Positions 45,732 through 56,694 of a stretch of DNA of 64,000 nucleotides are shown piece after piece. Under the pieces are notes generated by a model. That model ran no database searches. It worked only from the letters and a program-made list of their open reading frames with translations, and was not told the DNA's origin. Position numbers and translations under genes: made by a program. The stretch covers positions 62,183,705 through 62,247,704 of the forward strand of contig CM042012.1 of assembly GCA_023525715.1 (NCBI GenBank), read 5' to 3'. The stretch is from Cichorium intybus (lineage: Eukaryota > Streptophyta > Magnoliopsida > Asterales > Asteraceae). The first letter of the stretch is position 1; each line of letters starts with the position of its first letter.

Positions 45732-45986
45732 TAGAGAGAGAGAGACGTGGGGTGGGGGTGGGGGTGGGTGGGTTAGTTTTTTTATTTTTATTTTTAATTA
45801 ATTATATAATATGTATAAAAGAAAAAAGAAAAAGAAATGAGAAGGGGCATTTTAGTCACTTTACTTGATTCAGGGACGTATTTGTTAGTTTTCGGAAACG
45901 TTGGAGACCTTAATCGTTGGATTTGGATAATTAGGATGTATCTGTTAGTTTTGTCCAACTATAAAGACCAAAAGTGTAATTTACTC
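44510..45986. mobile_element. Mutator-like element with TIRs over 250 bp and exact 9-bp target duplication
   Basis: Flanked by TAAAATTAA at 44501-44509 and 45987-45995. The ends are GAGTAAATTACA and TGTAATTTACTC. The arms stay alignable for about 290 bases through tggacaaaactaacagata, gactaaaatgcc, and a (CT)n tract at 44737-44801 that pairs with a (GA)n tract at 45686-45743. The terminal motif matches the Pack-MULE at 8131-10345, so the two are of one family. The middle (44810-45680) has no lasting frame; parts (45400-45600) look like gene UTR and may be captured host DNA. Confidence 0.9.
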
Positions 45987-45995
45987 TAAAATTAA

Positions 45996-46414
45996 GTTTT
46001 GATAAGAATAATATAAAGACCGTAATATAAAATAGGCTTTACGTAATGATTATTGACGTGCAAGGAGTAGGGCAAAAGTCGCTGTATTCATGACGCCTAC
46101 GACTTTGACTCATAATTTTTTCTTTAGTTCATGCTTTCCATGAACCTAGATAGCTATTTGTTCTCCAATTATTTAAATCAAGAATTATATATATTTCTAT
46201 ACTAAATAGACATCCAATATAAATCTATAAATAAAAGTCAAACATTCTTAATCAATTATATCTGTTTTTTCCGAAAAACATAGTAATTCCAACAAATAAA
46301 AAACAGTTGACCTAGTTAAAAGTAATGATTATGGTGTCTAATTGATAAAAAAGGGTGTCTTTTTAGCTATCCCCTTAATAAATGTTTAGAACAAACATGT
46401 TTCTTATACATTGG
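45996..46414. other. Intergenic, nothing recognised
   Basis: AT-rich sequence with no lasting frame or repeat structure. Confidence 0.4.
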
Positions 46415-46652
46415 GTGTGTTTGGCATGGAGTTTTTGTGAGTGTTTTAGAGCTTGTAGCTTCTAATATTTAGGAAAAAGCCTTAATAAAAACAAAAGCTT
46501 CGTTCGGCGACACGAGTTTGAAGTTTTTATTTTAAACAAAACGCTAATATTTTAAATGCTAGTTGAATTAATGTTTAACTAAAAGCTCAAACTTCCAGCT
46601 TCCGACTACCTGCTACTAGCTTCCAACTAATTTTGTCAAACACGCTTTGTAG
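46415..46652. mobile_element. Possible hAT-type MITE
   Basis: The ends GGGTGTGTTTGGCA (left) and, reversed, GCGTGTTTGACAAA (right) resemble hAT termini. The inside has opposing agctt/aagct words (gagcttgtagcttct; ccagcttccgacta). I found no convincing 8-base duplication. Confidence 0.4.
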
Positions 46653-46846
46653 TATAAAAGTAGTCTAGATATTAGCTTTGTTTTCAACTTTTAATTGTTT
46701 GCATTTGTCTCTTAGATAGTCTAAATAGAAAAAAAATAGAAAATGTCATTTAGGGTCATGTTTGGCATCTCAATAAAAATATGAAACGAGATGGGACAAG
46801 ACCTTTTTGATTGAATTACCGTCAAATAAATTGCCACAATATCTTA

Positions 46847-47190
46847 GGCTATGGGGAATACATACCACGCCTTGAGCGTGGGGACTATGTGGGCACCACC
46901 CACGGCGTGGCACACCGCCCCCCTCTCGCGTGGGTGTGGCCAGCCGTGGGTTCAGCAACGTAGAGCAACGCGAACTCTATTTCTCTTTCTTCTTCTTTCT
47001 CTCTATCTCTCTCTTCCTTTATCTCTCTTTTTAATAATATTATAATATACAGAAAATTAAAAAATAAAAGAAAAAAAGTGATGTGGAGTGGTGGGTATTT
47101 CCTTGGTGGTGTGGTAAGCAAGGGAGATGATGTGTCGGTGACGTGACATCATTTTTCATGTGGGAACCAAAGGAGGCACTCCTTATAGCC
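46847..47190. mobile_element. PIF/Harbinger MITE, 344 bp
   Basis: Flanked by TTA at 46844-46846 and 47191-47193. The ends GGCTATGGGGAATAC and, reversed, GGCTATAAGGAGTGC are TIRs of about 15 bases with four mismatches. The left half is GC-rich (accacgccttgagcgtgg, caccacccacggcgtgg); the middle is a CT-rich tract. No coding capacity. Confidence 0.8.
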
Positions 47191-47193
47191 TTA

Positions 47194-47542
47194 TATGTCA
47201 TCTCCCCTTTCCAGTTGCACTTTCACCTATCCCCGTCATCACCTTCAAGACTTTAATTATGTCCAAATATTAAAGTTCAATAAATGATAAGGTGTAAATT
47301 TATTACAACAACTAATATTGATCGTTGATTTCCTCAAATGATCGAGGAACCACAGTTCCATGGAGAAGGGTAGTTTGATAACATTACAGGCAATGGACTC
47401 ATACCATCTCCAACGATCTTCAACCACGATTCCCAACGGCACTTTAAGTTTAACTCAGTCGGCCATGCCTTGTCTGATATTCTTTTAAATTGAGTGTCGG
47501 TTTCTTTTAACTTGGAAGAAGTGGGCGACGCTTCGTTCTTGT
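47194..47542. other. Possible gene relic on the minus strand, unrecognised
   Basis: Minus frame 47442-47257 (61 codons) reads WRWYESIACNVIKLPFSMEL and WFLDHLRKSTINISCC, with protein-like composition, but I cannot place it in a family. Frames upstream of it are broken. Confidence 0.25.
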
Positions 47543-47706
47543 TGTTAGTGTATACATGTAGTTCTCCGAATGTATTTGTTAGGGCCTTATACTTGTATTA
47601 TGTTGTAACCAGCCTGTAGTGCATACAGCCCATACCCATGTAACAATGTATTATATACGTATCTCTGACTAATGAAATCATATGAGATTTATCCTAAAAA
47701 CTAACA
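47543..47706 (+). repeat. 5' LTR of a decayed Copia element
   Basis: 164 bases from TGTTAGTGTATACATG to AACTAACA, with the inverted terminal pair TGTTAG/CTAACA. It is followed at once by a primer site. The 3' LTR was not found. Confidence 0.7.
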
Positions 47707-47718
47707 TGGTACCAGAGC
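47707..47718 (+). other. Primer binding site of the decayed Copia element
   Basis: TGGTACCAGAGC, one base off the usual TGGTATCAGAGC, directly after the LTR. Confidence 0.75.
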
Positions 47719-48075
47719 ATGAGCATCCTGATATCTCTCTTCTCTCCTAAACCTACGTTCCTATCCTCTCCCTCTCTCCCGGCTGTTTTCTTGCCTACCG
47801 GAATCCCTAAAGCTCGATCAGCCACCTGCCTGGTCGTGTCTCTCGCCTCTGTCCACCACCGGTCTTCTACTGCTTCCCGCTGCCTCCTCCTGATTCTCGT
47901 GTTTTTTGATTCAGGCTATCTTGATTTAATAACTGTTTTTTTTAGTTTGAAGATCTTATCGTATCTCGAGTTTCAATGGCTGAAGACAAGAAATCTGAAA
48001 AACCGTACGGTATATAACGAATATTCGTGTTTATATCCATATTCTTTTGGATCTTGAAAAACTAAATTATGACTC

Positions 48076-48922
48076 TTGATGCGAGCTGTTCGAAACCACT
48101 GCATTGGGTTTAGCGTGTCGGATCACCTTGAAGAACCCACGGTTCGGCCTCCCGCTGAATTAGCCGAGTGGAACCGCATTGATTTTATTGTCAAAATGTG
48201 GTTGTATGGAACAATGTCCCAATCCCTGCTTCAAATGATTATCAAGAAACATGCTACTGCTCGCGATGATTGGGTCGGACTGGAAAGGTTGTTTCGCGAT
48301 AACAAAGATGCAAAGGCTATCGAGCTCGCCAATGAATTACGCAACATCACTATTGGCGACTCCACGATTATCAAGTATTGCACACGAATCAAGACCATGG
48401 CGGATCTTTTGACAACATTGATGTAGCAGCTCCCGAAAAAAACATGGTCATGTATACTATCAACGGCCTATCCTCGAAGTTCGAGTATATAGCGAGTCTC
48501 ATTTGACATTGCTCTCTTCTGCCAACGTTTTTAGAAACCGATCCAAGCTTTTTCTTGAGAAACAGCACATGAATCAACTTCAAACCCGCATTGTTCAAGG
48601 TACTCACGTTAACCATGCCTCTTCTCCTACTATTCTCATTGTTGATCATGTGAACTCGAATCAGCGAGGCTACTCCAACCGTGGCGGAAGACCCGCGGTG
48701 AGAACGGACGCGGCGGCCAAAACAGCTGTGATGGAGGCCGTATGGGAGTTACCGGAGGGAACGGTGGTCATAGTGGTCAGATGTCTTACCGACCTAATAC
48801 TTCTCACCACCATGGAATTATACATGGCAAACTTGGCCCTCGTTTCCCCCTCGTCAATAGTTTCAGCGCCTGGAAATGGTCTCCTGCCTCCACCGAATTC
48901 TGCTGAGCCTAACAGCTACTAG
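48076..48922 (+). pseudogene. Copia gag relic
   Basis: Frame 48076-48426 carries the gag core of the RE1/Tork-like Copia group: WNRIDFIVKMWLYGTMSQSL, TARDDWVGLERLFRDNKDAK, AIELANELRNITIGDSTIIK. After a one-base slip near 48411 it continues NIDVAAPEKNMVMYTINGLS and then breaks again around 48500. A Gly/Arg-rich stretch (48660-48790) suggests the nucleocapsid tail. No start Met fits well. It is part of the element that begins at 47543. Confidence 0.75.
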
Positions 48923-49139
48923 GCTCCTTGGCCGGCCCAACCTCCGCTCGCTCCTGGTCCATTTCCGGCTGCAGCTTCCGAGTGACAGCCCATTGCTGCG
49001 ACTCCTACAAGCCCGCCTTTCCACAATCAAGTCACATCACCTGCTGGCCCATCATTTTTGCAACAGGCCTACCTCGTTGGGCAGCCCACCAGCATTCGTA
49101 CCCAGCAGCCCATGTGCACATGGAGTTGACTGAGGGTAA

Positions 49140-49590
49140 CACCCGCTACCCCCAACGATCAACTTACCGTTATTCCCCCATACCATCAATAACTGTATCC
49201 ACTCTCTTCTATTTCATGCTCACCTACCCCCACCTACTAGGTGGAAACACTGCATATGACAACCCACCTACAATATATCCTTCCCACCACCACCCTCAAC
49301 AATGACACCCCGTACAACAAACTCCACCACAAACATCCATCTTATGCCCACTTACGAGTCTTTGGCTGCCCGCATTTTCCACATATTCCCACACCTCATA
49401 AACTCTCACCCCGAACAACACCCTGCATCTTCCTTAGATATCCTATGCAACATCATGGATATGCTGTCTCGACCTTCCACCAGAAAAATTATTATCTTCC
49501 ATCACGTTACTTTTGACGAAACAGTGTTCCCGTTCAACTCCATGACACCAACCAAAACCCCACCCTACGACTTCCTTCATGATGATGTAA
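49140..49590 (+). pseudogene. Copia integrase C-terminal (SH3-like) relic
   Basis: Frame 49241-49516 reads HKHPSYAHLRVFGCPHFPHI then PHKLSPRTTPCIFLRYPMQH: the conserved block after the Copia integrase core (HLRVFGC.C....PHKL.PR..PC.FLGY). The next piece, RKIIIFHHVTFDETVFPFNS, is one frame over. Two frames plus earlier stops make it dead. The host copy is interrupted just after, near 49586, by TGTAACACCC..., which looks like the end of another LTR. Confidence 0.75.
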
Positions 49591-49785
49591 CACCCTAAAT
49601 TTAAAAAAAAAAACAAATAATAAAACATTTAAATAAATCTATAAAATATTTTCATAAAATTTAAATAAGAATTTATCAGACCTTTACAATGGTTAATACA
49701 TCCACTAGAAACTAATGATATTAAAACTTAACCATTACATGAAACCATACTTTACATTAAATCATATTTTTTGTACTAAAGTTAG
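49591..49785. other. Fragment with a Gypsy-like LTR end
   Basis: TGTAACACCC at 49586 is the usual terminal sequence of Gypsy LTRs in this window, but no partner LTR was found. The rest is AT-rich. Confidence 0.35.
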
Positions 49786-51026
49786 TGTTGGATTAGGTTT
49801 CTAAGCCATAACTATAATTGATACATATACTTGAATTGATAGCAGCTCAGTCCTTTTGGGTTGCCCTTAAATCTAGCAATGGACAAGATGATTTATATAT
49901 ATAGAGAGAGATTGAGAATAAAGAGTTGTAATGCGTTCTCATAATTACCATTGTTGATGGAGCGTGTGTGGTTCACCAGCACATCAATTGAGATGATAAA
50001 TGACATTGAGGTTACCAAACATATTTGCATGGTTATTCACATCTTGTTTGTGATCCTCGGTATCCCATTCACAAATAGAAGAGCATAATCCGAGATTAAA
50101 CATGTCATTGAATAGTTTTAATGAATCTCAAAAGTCCTAGGAATTTCACTTAATTTGATTATCTTCCGCGGTGAAATTGGTAAATCATCATTTATCTACC
50201 TTTAAAAAATTTACAATTAGATTACGACATCCCTCTTCTAAGTTGTAAATAGGCAAACAAATAAACTTAAACTCTTAAGTTCACATGCAACCTAAAGGAT
50301 CTATGTTTTCTCTATTGAACATATAAATAAGAACATCTAAAGGAAACCCTAAGCATAATCAAAATTACTAAAGAGGGTTTTAGGATTACATACCTTATTG
50401 TTATTATAGCAAATAACAATGATTCCTTGTCTTGTTGATTTCTTGGAAGCAAGCACTAAAATGTGGTGCCTCTAATGGTTCACACCCAAAAGTCCAAGAA
50501 AATGTTAATTATCTTATTAAGAAGAGCTCGCTATAAAACTTTAGAGAAGGATTATAGATACTGCTTGAGAGAGAAAAGAAAATTCCATGGAACTGTCTAC
50601 AGGAATGGGGCAGAGAATAAAGTACCAGGGAAGGGGTATTTATAGCTTCAAATGGTGATAAGGATAAACCTTATTTGAATTCAAATGAGATAAACCTATT
50701 ATCTCTAAAACCCTTTTTAGATGTCCGCGTCGCGGCGAGCCGCGACGTGCGTGTTACTTCGATCAGACGTTTTCTATTGTTCAACTATTGAACACTTACA
50801 ATCCAGCCCCTGTATTTTAAATTAATCCCAAATTATTTCTAATTAATTCCAAACTAGTTTCTAGTTAATTTATAATCACATAATAAATTAATAAACTATT
50901 TCTCTCTCTCTCTTACTATTAACCTTAATACCATTTGGACTACTGAGTGCAACCCAAAAGGTCTTTGCTACTATCAATTCAAGTATATACCTATTATAGT
51001 TATGGGCTTAGACACCTAATCCAACA
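49786..51026. mobile_element. Rearranged Copia piece with LTR starts in inverted orientation
   Basis: The left end TGTTGGATTAGG (+) and the right end, read on the minus strand, TGTTGGATTAGG are both the LTR start of the 12539-28566 Copia family. The left arm soon passes into internal sequence of that family (tggagcgtgtgtgg at 49956; atttgcatggttattcaca at 50019). The right two-thirds (about 50250-51026) is an LTR on the minus strand, with the family's end near 50280 (ttcacatgcaacct) and a TATA box at 50644-50637. No duplication flanks it. Confidence 0.7.
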
Positions 51027-51034
51027 GGATACTT

Positions 51035-51289
51035 GTACCACGACCCTCTAACGCTAATATTATGAATTGTATTTGGTTGTTTAAAAAGAAACACAATGCA
51101 GATGGTTGTTTAGCTCGATATAAAGCCCGACTTGTAGCTAATGGGAGGAGTTAACGCCTAGGAATTGACTGTGATCAAACTTTTAGCTCGGTTGTCAAAC
51201 CGGCCACCATTCGTACCATCCTTAGTTTGGCTATTTATGCACATTGGCCCATTCGATATCTCAATGTGAAGAATGCTTTCTTACACGAC
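51035..51289 (+). pseudogene. Copia reverse transcriptase fragment
   Basis: The frame reads VPRPSNANIMNCIWLFKKKH, then NADGCLARYKARLVANGRS, a stop, then RLGIDCDQTFSSVVKPATIR and HWPIRYLNVKNAFLHD. This is the start of Copia RT (W.FK.K...DG...RYKARLVA.G; DVKNAFLHG, with the first catalytic Asp changed to Asn). It ends before the YVDD box. It likely belongs to the element that starts at 47543. Confidence 0.85.
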
Positions 51290-51295
51290 CATTTA

Positions 51296-51665
51296 AAAAT
51301 TTAAAGATTTATTTATGAAAATATTATATGGGCTATAAGATTACTAACAATAACTATAACACAAATGATAAAGCCACCCAACTAAAATTGGATAGTCCAA
51401 TGCAGTGACAAAACTACTAAGGGGCTAGGGTAGGCAATGACCCCCAACTTTTTTGCCTAATAAGTTATAAGTTATATGTACAAAAATGATAGACGAATAA
51501 ACAAGAAAGTTGTAGCGAAGGTTTATGATGAAGAAGATAAATAGACTGTAGTTTGTTGTTTGTTTTGATTAATAAATCAAAGGGAGGTGGTGATACTGTT
51601 GAAACCTGTCTCGACCCAATTTTTATATTAATGTTTTTTGGAAGATAAAAATAAATAAATGGCAC
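51296..51665. other. Intergenic, nothing recognised
   Basis: AT-rich; no frame or repeat structure I can support. Confidence 0.35.
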
Positions 51666-52761
51666 TAATAACACCTAGCAATGTTAGACATTTTAGGTGT
51701 TATTGAGCCATGTTTTAGTAGATTTAATATTCTAAAAATGCTAATATCACTCACTTTTAGTACCAAGGGGCTTGTTTGTGTTTTGAGTATAAATGACGGG
51801 TTTTTAGTGTAAAATTGGTGAAGTTGATGACAAATCCGAAGTTAAAGTCGAAATGACACGCACGACGCGGAGGAGAGCTGTACGCGACGCGGATACTTGG
51901 ATAAAATCTCAATCCGGAAGAGTTTCAAATTCAAGACATGAGAAAACGGGGTATAAGGTTGACCTGCGACACGTACTACACCTATACGCGGTGCGTAGAG
52001 CCAAACTTCTCAACTATAAATAGAGGCTCCCAGGTCGGATCTTGGGATCAAAGATTGATCATTGGAGTTGAACTCAGACTTCTTTGACTGATAAATTCGT
52101 AGCTTTTCAGTTAGATTCATTAGTTGGTTAGTTTACATTTATTTTCATTAATTTTTTCATCGTTTGACTCTTGTATAATCGAGGATTTTGGATTGTAGAA
52201 TACCTTTGATCACAAAGAATTGTTTTGGTTTATGAAATCAGAAGCAATCGGCCCTAATTCGGGTTTGGTTTATGAATTCAAGTTTTGGTTTTAAGTAGTC
52301 TGAGAAGTTAGAAAATGCTTAGATTTAGAATATCTTAGGATTGGGATTCAGGAAGGAATTTCAATCAGTAGCCTTTGTTGTTTGAGCCGGTAAATCTGAA
52401 AAGGGTGGCCCGTAAGGCATTTATGCACCTTAATACCTAAGATCAACTGGTTCGAGATAGTATTTTTGAAAGCTCGTTATACGAACAACATCAAAAGTCA
52501 TGGAAATCTCCTTAGTGACCTTTAGAATCTGAAAGAGTAAGTTTGCACAATTGTGAACAAAGAATTTGTAATCAAGGTTCTCTAGAAAGTCGTGTTTCCC
52601 AAAGGGTATTTTGGTCATTTTTCTAAAAATTGTTTTTATCTAACTTTTTAAATTGCAATAAACTTTGAAACTAATAAATTTTCAAAAATGTTCGAGTCAT
52701 TGTTAGAAATTCTTAAAAGTTCTACTTGCTTGGGGACAAGCAAGACACAAGTGTGGGGTTG
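51666..52761 (+). mobile_element. Internally deleted Athila-type element: 5' LTR and 3' end only
   Basis: A diverged LTR start (taataacacctagcaatg, 51666) matches tgatgacacctagcaata at 52762. The first copy carries CpG-rich blocks (51855-51893, 51961-52002) and a TATA box at 52015-52022. No gag-pol remains; cttggggacaagcaagac and agtgtggggttg before 52762 are the pre-LTR signature seen in the intact Athila element (41102-41140). So it is a deletion derivative in which only about 700 bases separate the LTR promoter from the polypurine tract. Confidence 0.7.
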
Positions 52762-52869
52762 TGATGACACCTAGCAATATTAGCCATTTTAGGTGTTATT
52801 GAGCCATGTTTTAGAGTATTTAATATTCTAAAAATACGAATATCACTCACTTTTGGTACCAAAAGGCCT
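52762..52869 (+). repeat. 3' LTR of the deleted Athila-type element, first part
   Basis: About 105 bases match the copy at 51666, then the match stops near 52868 and resumes at about 55789 (gataaaatctcaatccgg). A Copia-type piece lies between. Confidence 0.7.
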
Positions 52870-52955
52870 CGTTTCAAACTCTTCCCATTATCCTGTTAAT
52901 TCTTCTTCTTGTTCCTTATCTGATCAATAGGATATGTCGTAGGAAAGAGTACAGA

Positions 52956-53234
52956 GTGTGGATAGTGATGGTCGACCCGGTTTCAAGATGGACTGGGTTC
53001 CTAAGACCAATTGATCCCGCACGTGTGCAGGAGCATCTACGGAGGAATATCATCAGATCTTGGTCCGTTGATAGTAGCTGTTCCATGCACATTATTGGAG
53101 ACAACTCTGAGTTGCACAACATTCAAATCATTACTGGAGAGTCTGTGTCCGTTGCGGGAAGGGAAGTAAGGAATGATCACGTGGGGTTCGTAACTAACGA
53201 CGTGTTGAAAATTGAAAAGGTAACTTCGTCCTAA
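52956..53234 (+). pseudogene. Copia protease fragment (SIRE-like position)
   Basis: The frame carries SWSVDSSCSMHIIGDNSELH (53057 on), which corresponds to the Copia protease active site W.(V/L)DSGCS.HMTG with the Gly changed to Ser, followed by TGESVSVAGREV and the typical beta-strand NDVLKIEKV. It is about 90 codons with no start of its own. Neighbouring gag and integrase are absent. It is presumably part of the element whose 3' LTR is at 55330. Confidence 0.65.
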
Positions 53235-53280
53235 GCTGATTTGATTCGTTTTGATGACTAATAGTTCAATTTGTATATAT

Positions 53281-53708
53281 TTCTTTTGTTTTTCAATTAA
53301 ATTTGTGCATTTTTGTTCATTCTCCTCTATGCACAAATTTAGGGGGAGAATTAAAAAAAATTCAAAAATACAAAAATATGTCTTTTACGTCTATTCATAA
53401 ACCTTTCGAAAACAAAACAAAAATCAGAAAATTAAAAATACAAAAATATTTTTGTATTTTTAAATTTTCTGATTTTTGTTTTGTTTTCGAAAGGGTTCTG
53501 AATAGACGTAAAAAGACATATTTTTGTATATTTTTCTTTTGTTTTCAATTAAATTTGTGCATTTTTGTTCATTCTCCTCTATGCACAAATTTAGGGGGAG
53601 AATTAAAAAAACAAAATTCAAAAATTCAAAAATATGTCTTTTTACGTCTATTCAGAAACCTCTCGAAAACAAAACAAAAATCAGAAAATTTAAAAATACA
53701 AAAATATT
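53281..53708. repeat. Direct duplication with a near-perfect 150-base palindrome
   Basis: Copies at 53281-53448 and 53534-53708 share ttaaatttgtgca, ctctatgcacaaattta and the following A-rich run. Between them, 53373-53448 and 53450-53525 are inverted copies (tctttt(t)acgtctattca, tttcgaaaacaaaac) around a one- or two-base centre. Confidence 0.85.
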
Positions 53709-55329
53709 TTATAATTATCATATCTTCCATTTCAAATTATAACAAGTGGTATCAGAAAACTATAGGTAACTACAATTGGTTTCAAGAAAAACAAAACAAA
53801 AATTGCAAAACTTAAAATACAAAAAGATTTTGATTTTTTATAATTCTCATATATTTCCTTAAAATTTTAAAATCCAAAACATTCTTACCTACCAACGACG
53901 CACCGAGTTAATACCACTCACTGCTGAGGCAATTTTTAAGTGTTTGTGATCCTCATTGGTACATCTCAATGAGTGTGAAGCACTGGCAACCGTTTCTTAA
54001 CCAATCTAAGGTTTTTCTTGTGTAACACTAACTTCTAGACACTTTGAGAGAAACCACTCAAAGTCGAGAGTTAAAAAGTCTGTGCCGATGGTTAGACTGC
54101 GTACCGTAGTCTATCATACGCACCAATCCACTCTTAACCACCTTAATATTTCTGATACAAGAAATAGATGATTTATTACTTTAAACTAAGTAGTGATGAT
54201 ATTTCGACATTCCATATCAATGATCTCTGCTACAACACAAGTAGTAGATGTGAGGCATCAACAACCATTCTTACATACAAAACTTCTAATTCAAGAGTTG
54301 GATGATTTAGTGTAATAAACCATACACCGATAATAATTCGAAAATCTAGCTGATGGGTATGTCTAATAACCAAGACATATTACACGCTCATACCTCTCTT
54401 GACCTAAACTTCTAAACAAGATGTTTGTGATTCAATGTGATATTACCTCACATTGATGAAGCATTGAAACTCTGGGTCAGTGATCGTTGTTGTTTACCAC
54501 AATAGCTTTGAGACCCCAACAACCTTACCTGATTCAAAATTGGCACCAGAATGGTACACTTCGTAGAGTTTGGACACCATTGAACGTCTTGCCAAGAGTC
54601 AAGTTGACTTGTCAACTTGTCAACTGCATTGAGATCTTTGATCAAGGATATGCAGGGGCCAAAATCAAAACGGCCACGAGTAGTTCATCGATACTCAAAC
54701 AATCGCAGTGCGTTCCCCCGGGTTCACACAAATACTGCGAGAAGTCTGGTCCTGAGCCAAGGCTGGGTCCTTGAACAACTGTGATGAGAGTTTGTAACTC
54801 CATGACCCACATGATTTTTTGTCATCGTTACACACTGGTTATAGTCGAAGGCAATCCAGTGAAGTCTTTCAAGTGATGGAGCCAGAAGTGAAGTTTGATG
54901 TTTTCAACACAATCATCTCAACCCCAGAGAAAGGTGAAGCATAATTCCATGCAACAAGCTGCGTTGAATTCCTCCTCAATCAGTTCGTTGCTATATTTGC
55001 ACATTCAAGTGATCAAGAAGAAGACACGAAGAGTCAGACTCCAGTTCCAATCAAAGTCAAATCAAGAGATGGATGTGCTGATTCAAGACCTAAGCAAGAA
55101 ACCTGTACCCAAATGTGCGTTCAAAGTCAGACCTGAAGACAGTCCGATACCGAAGATGAAGTTGTCTCTGTAACGTACTGAATGTTTATCAACATCTATA
55201 CCCGTCACCTGCTAAGGGGGAGATTGCCATGATAAAGGGGAGATTGTTGAAATATTCTACAGTGTACAACCGAATCAAGTTCAAGACAAAGTTCGAAGTT
55301 AAATGAAAACATTTAACCAAGGGGGAGAT
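53709..55329. other. Decayed LTR-element interior, no recognisable genes
   Basis: Frames are short and carry no family motifs. The stretch 53900-54780 has cDNA-like composition and many small frames; I cannot name it. Two copies of gggggagatt (about 55213, 55321) precede the LTR, the second acting as polypurine tract. Confidence 0.4.
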
Positions 55330-55788
55330 TGTTGGGCCATAATTTATGTTGGTTTAATCTTTGCGTTTAATCGGGCCAAAATCCAAGAGTTTCTGAGCTA
55401 AAATGAAGATTATATGGGCTTTAATGGGTTTTTCGGTTGGGACCGAAATTCCCTTGCTGTTCGGTTATTAATGACCAAGAAACCTGGGCTTCTTAGTTTT
55501 TCGGTGAGCTTGGTCTTATGGACTTAGGGTTTCTAGCGTAGGGTATATAAGGCTCATGTAGCCGTCATTTTAGAAGGTTGGTCAATTGTGTGAGTGAGCT
55601 TATTGAGAGAATTTGTAAGCAATTGATCAAAGGAACCTTATGTACCAGTCGTTTAATCAATATAACGAGTGCATTTAAAGGTTTTATAACGTGTTATTGT
55701 GTGTTTCGATTCATACTTGATTGGGATTCTGCACCATTCAAGTTTGTGATTGATATCAAGTAGATCTAGTGGTTTATTGGGACCAACA
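55330..55788 (+). repeat. 3' LTR of a Copia-type element
   Basis: 459 bases from TGTTGGGCC to GGGACCAACA, with TGTTGG/CCAACA inverted ends and accaagggggaga directly upstream as polypurine tract. gtatataagg (55543) is a TATA-like box. The matching 5' LTR is missing, so the element is truncated on its left. Confidence 0.7.
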
Positions 55789-56092
55789 GGATTCATGGAT
55801 AAAATCTCAATCCGGAAGAGTTTCAAATTCAAGACACGATAAAACGGGGGATAAGGTTGACCAGTGGCACGTACTACACCTATATGCGACACGTATAGCC
55901 AAAAAAAAATCGACGACTGCGACGTGTCAGGCACCTCTCAGAGTAATCGAGGGAAATCGAGACACAAAATAAAATAATCATATCAACAATTATGTGGAGA
56001 GCTAAATCCTAAAATAAAAAATAAAAAATCTTCAGAGAAACTAACACTATAAACCCTCGTTCCAGATATACACTGTAATGTCCCAAATTCCA
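55789..56092 (+). repeat. Remainder of the Athila-type LTR
   Basis: 55799-55905 matches 51898-52003 (tctcaatccggaagagtttc; ggcacgtactacacctat), including the CpG block. The TATA part is lost. The end of this LTR is unclear. Confidence 0.65.
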
Positions 56093-56689
56093 AAGTAAAA
56101 GTTTTCATTTAAACCACGGGTCAAATACATAAAGACGGGTTGGAAAGAAAAACCGTTTAATTTAAATTAAACAATTAAAACATTTAAAACCATGTTTATC
56201 AAAACAAATACAAACATTATCCAGCAAAAGATTTGAATGCCAAAACCCCAGATGCGATATAGTCACGCCGTGCTCCAAGCTCAAGCCAACAATTACTTGA
56301 AAAACATTTAGGGTGAAAGATTAAGCACAAAGCTTAGTGAGATTCCTAAAATAGCACACGATCCATCACATAAAGCACATTCACAAAGGTCTCTGAGCTT
56401 GCCCCAAACAACCTGGCTCTCAGGCTCACCCTGATCCACCTCGGCTAAGAACTCACAAGCTTGCCCTGTTCCGTCTGTCACTGAATCAACTCATTCTTTG
56501 GGCTCTCAAGCTTGCCCCGATCCGTCCGGCTCTCGAGCTTGCCCCGATCTGCCATCATTCTTCAGTTGCTAGAACGAATCTAACGACAAACACATAGCAT
56601 ACAAAAGCATAAGCAAATAGTTTGACCCAATAGGTCCCTAACAGCAAACATTCGGTGAACTAACGTAACGCACATTCAACTTAATCACC
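56093..56689 (-). repeat. LTR of another Gypsy-type element (minus strand), interrupted
   Basis: TGTAATGTCCC at 56093 would be the LTR end on the minus strand (GGGACATTACA). An array of gctctcaagcttgccccgat units lies at 56393-56560. The segment is cut at 56690 by the next element and resumes at 63777, running off the window. The strand is inferred. Confidence 0.5.
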
Positions 56690-56694
56690 CATAG

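Noticed and set aside
46415..46652. Firm hAT assignment for the MITE-like piece
   Set aside because: Ends look right but no 8-bp duplication was found, so it is kept only as a possibility.
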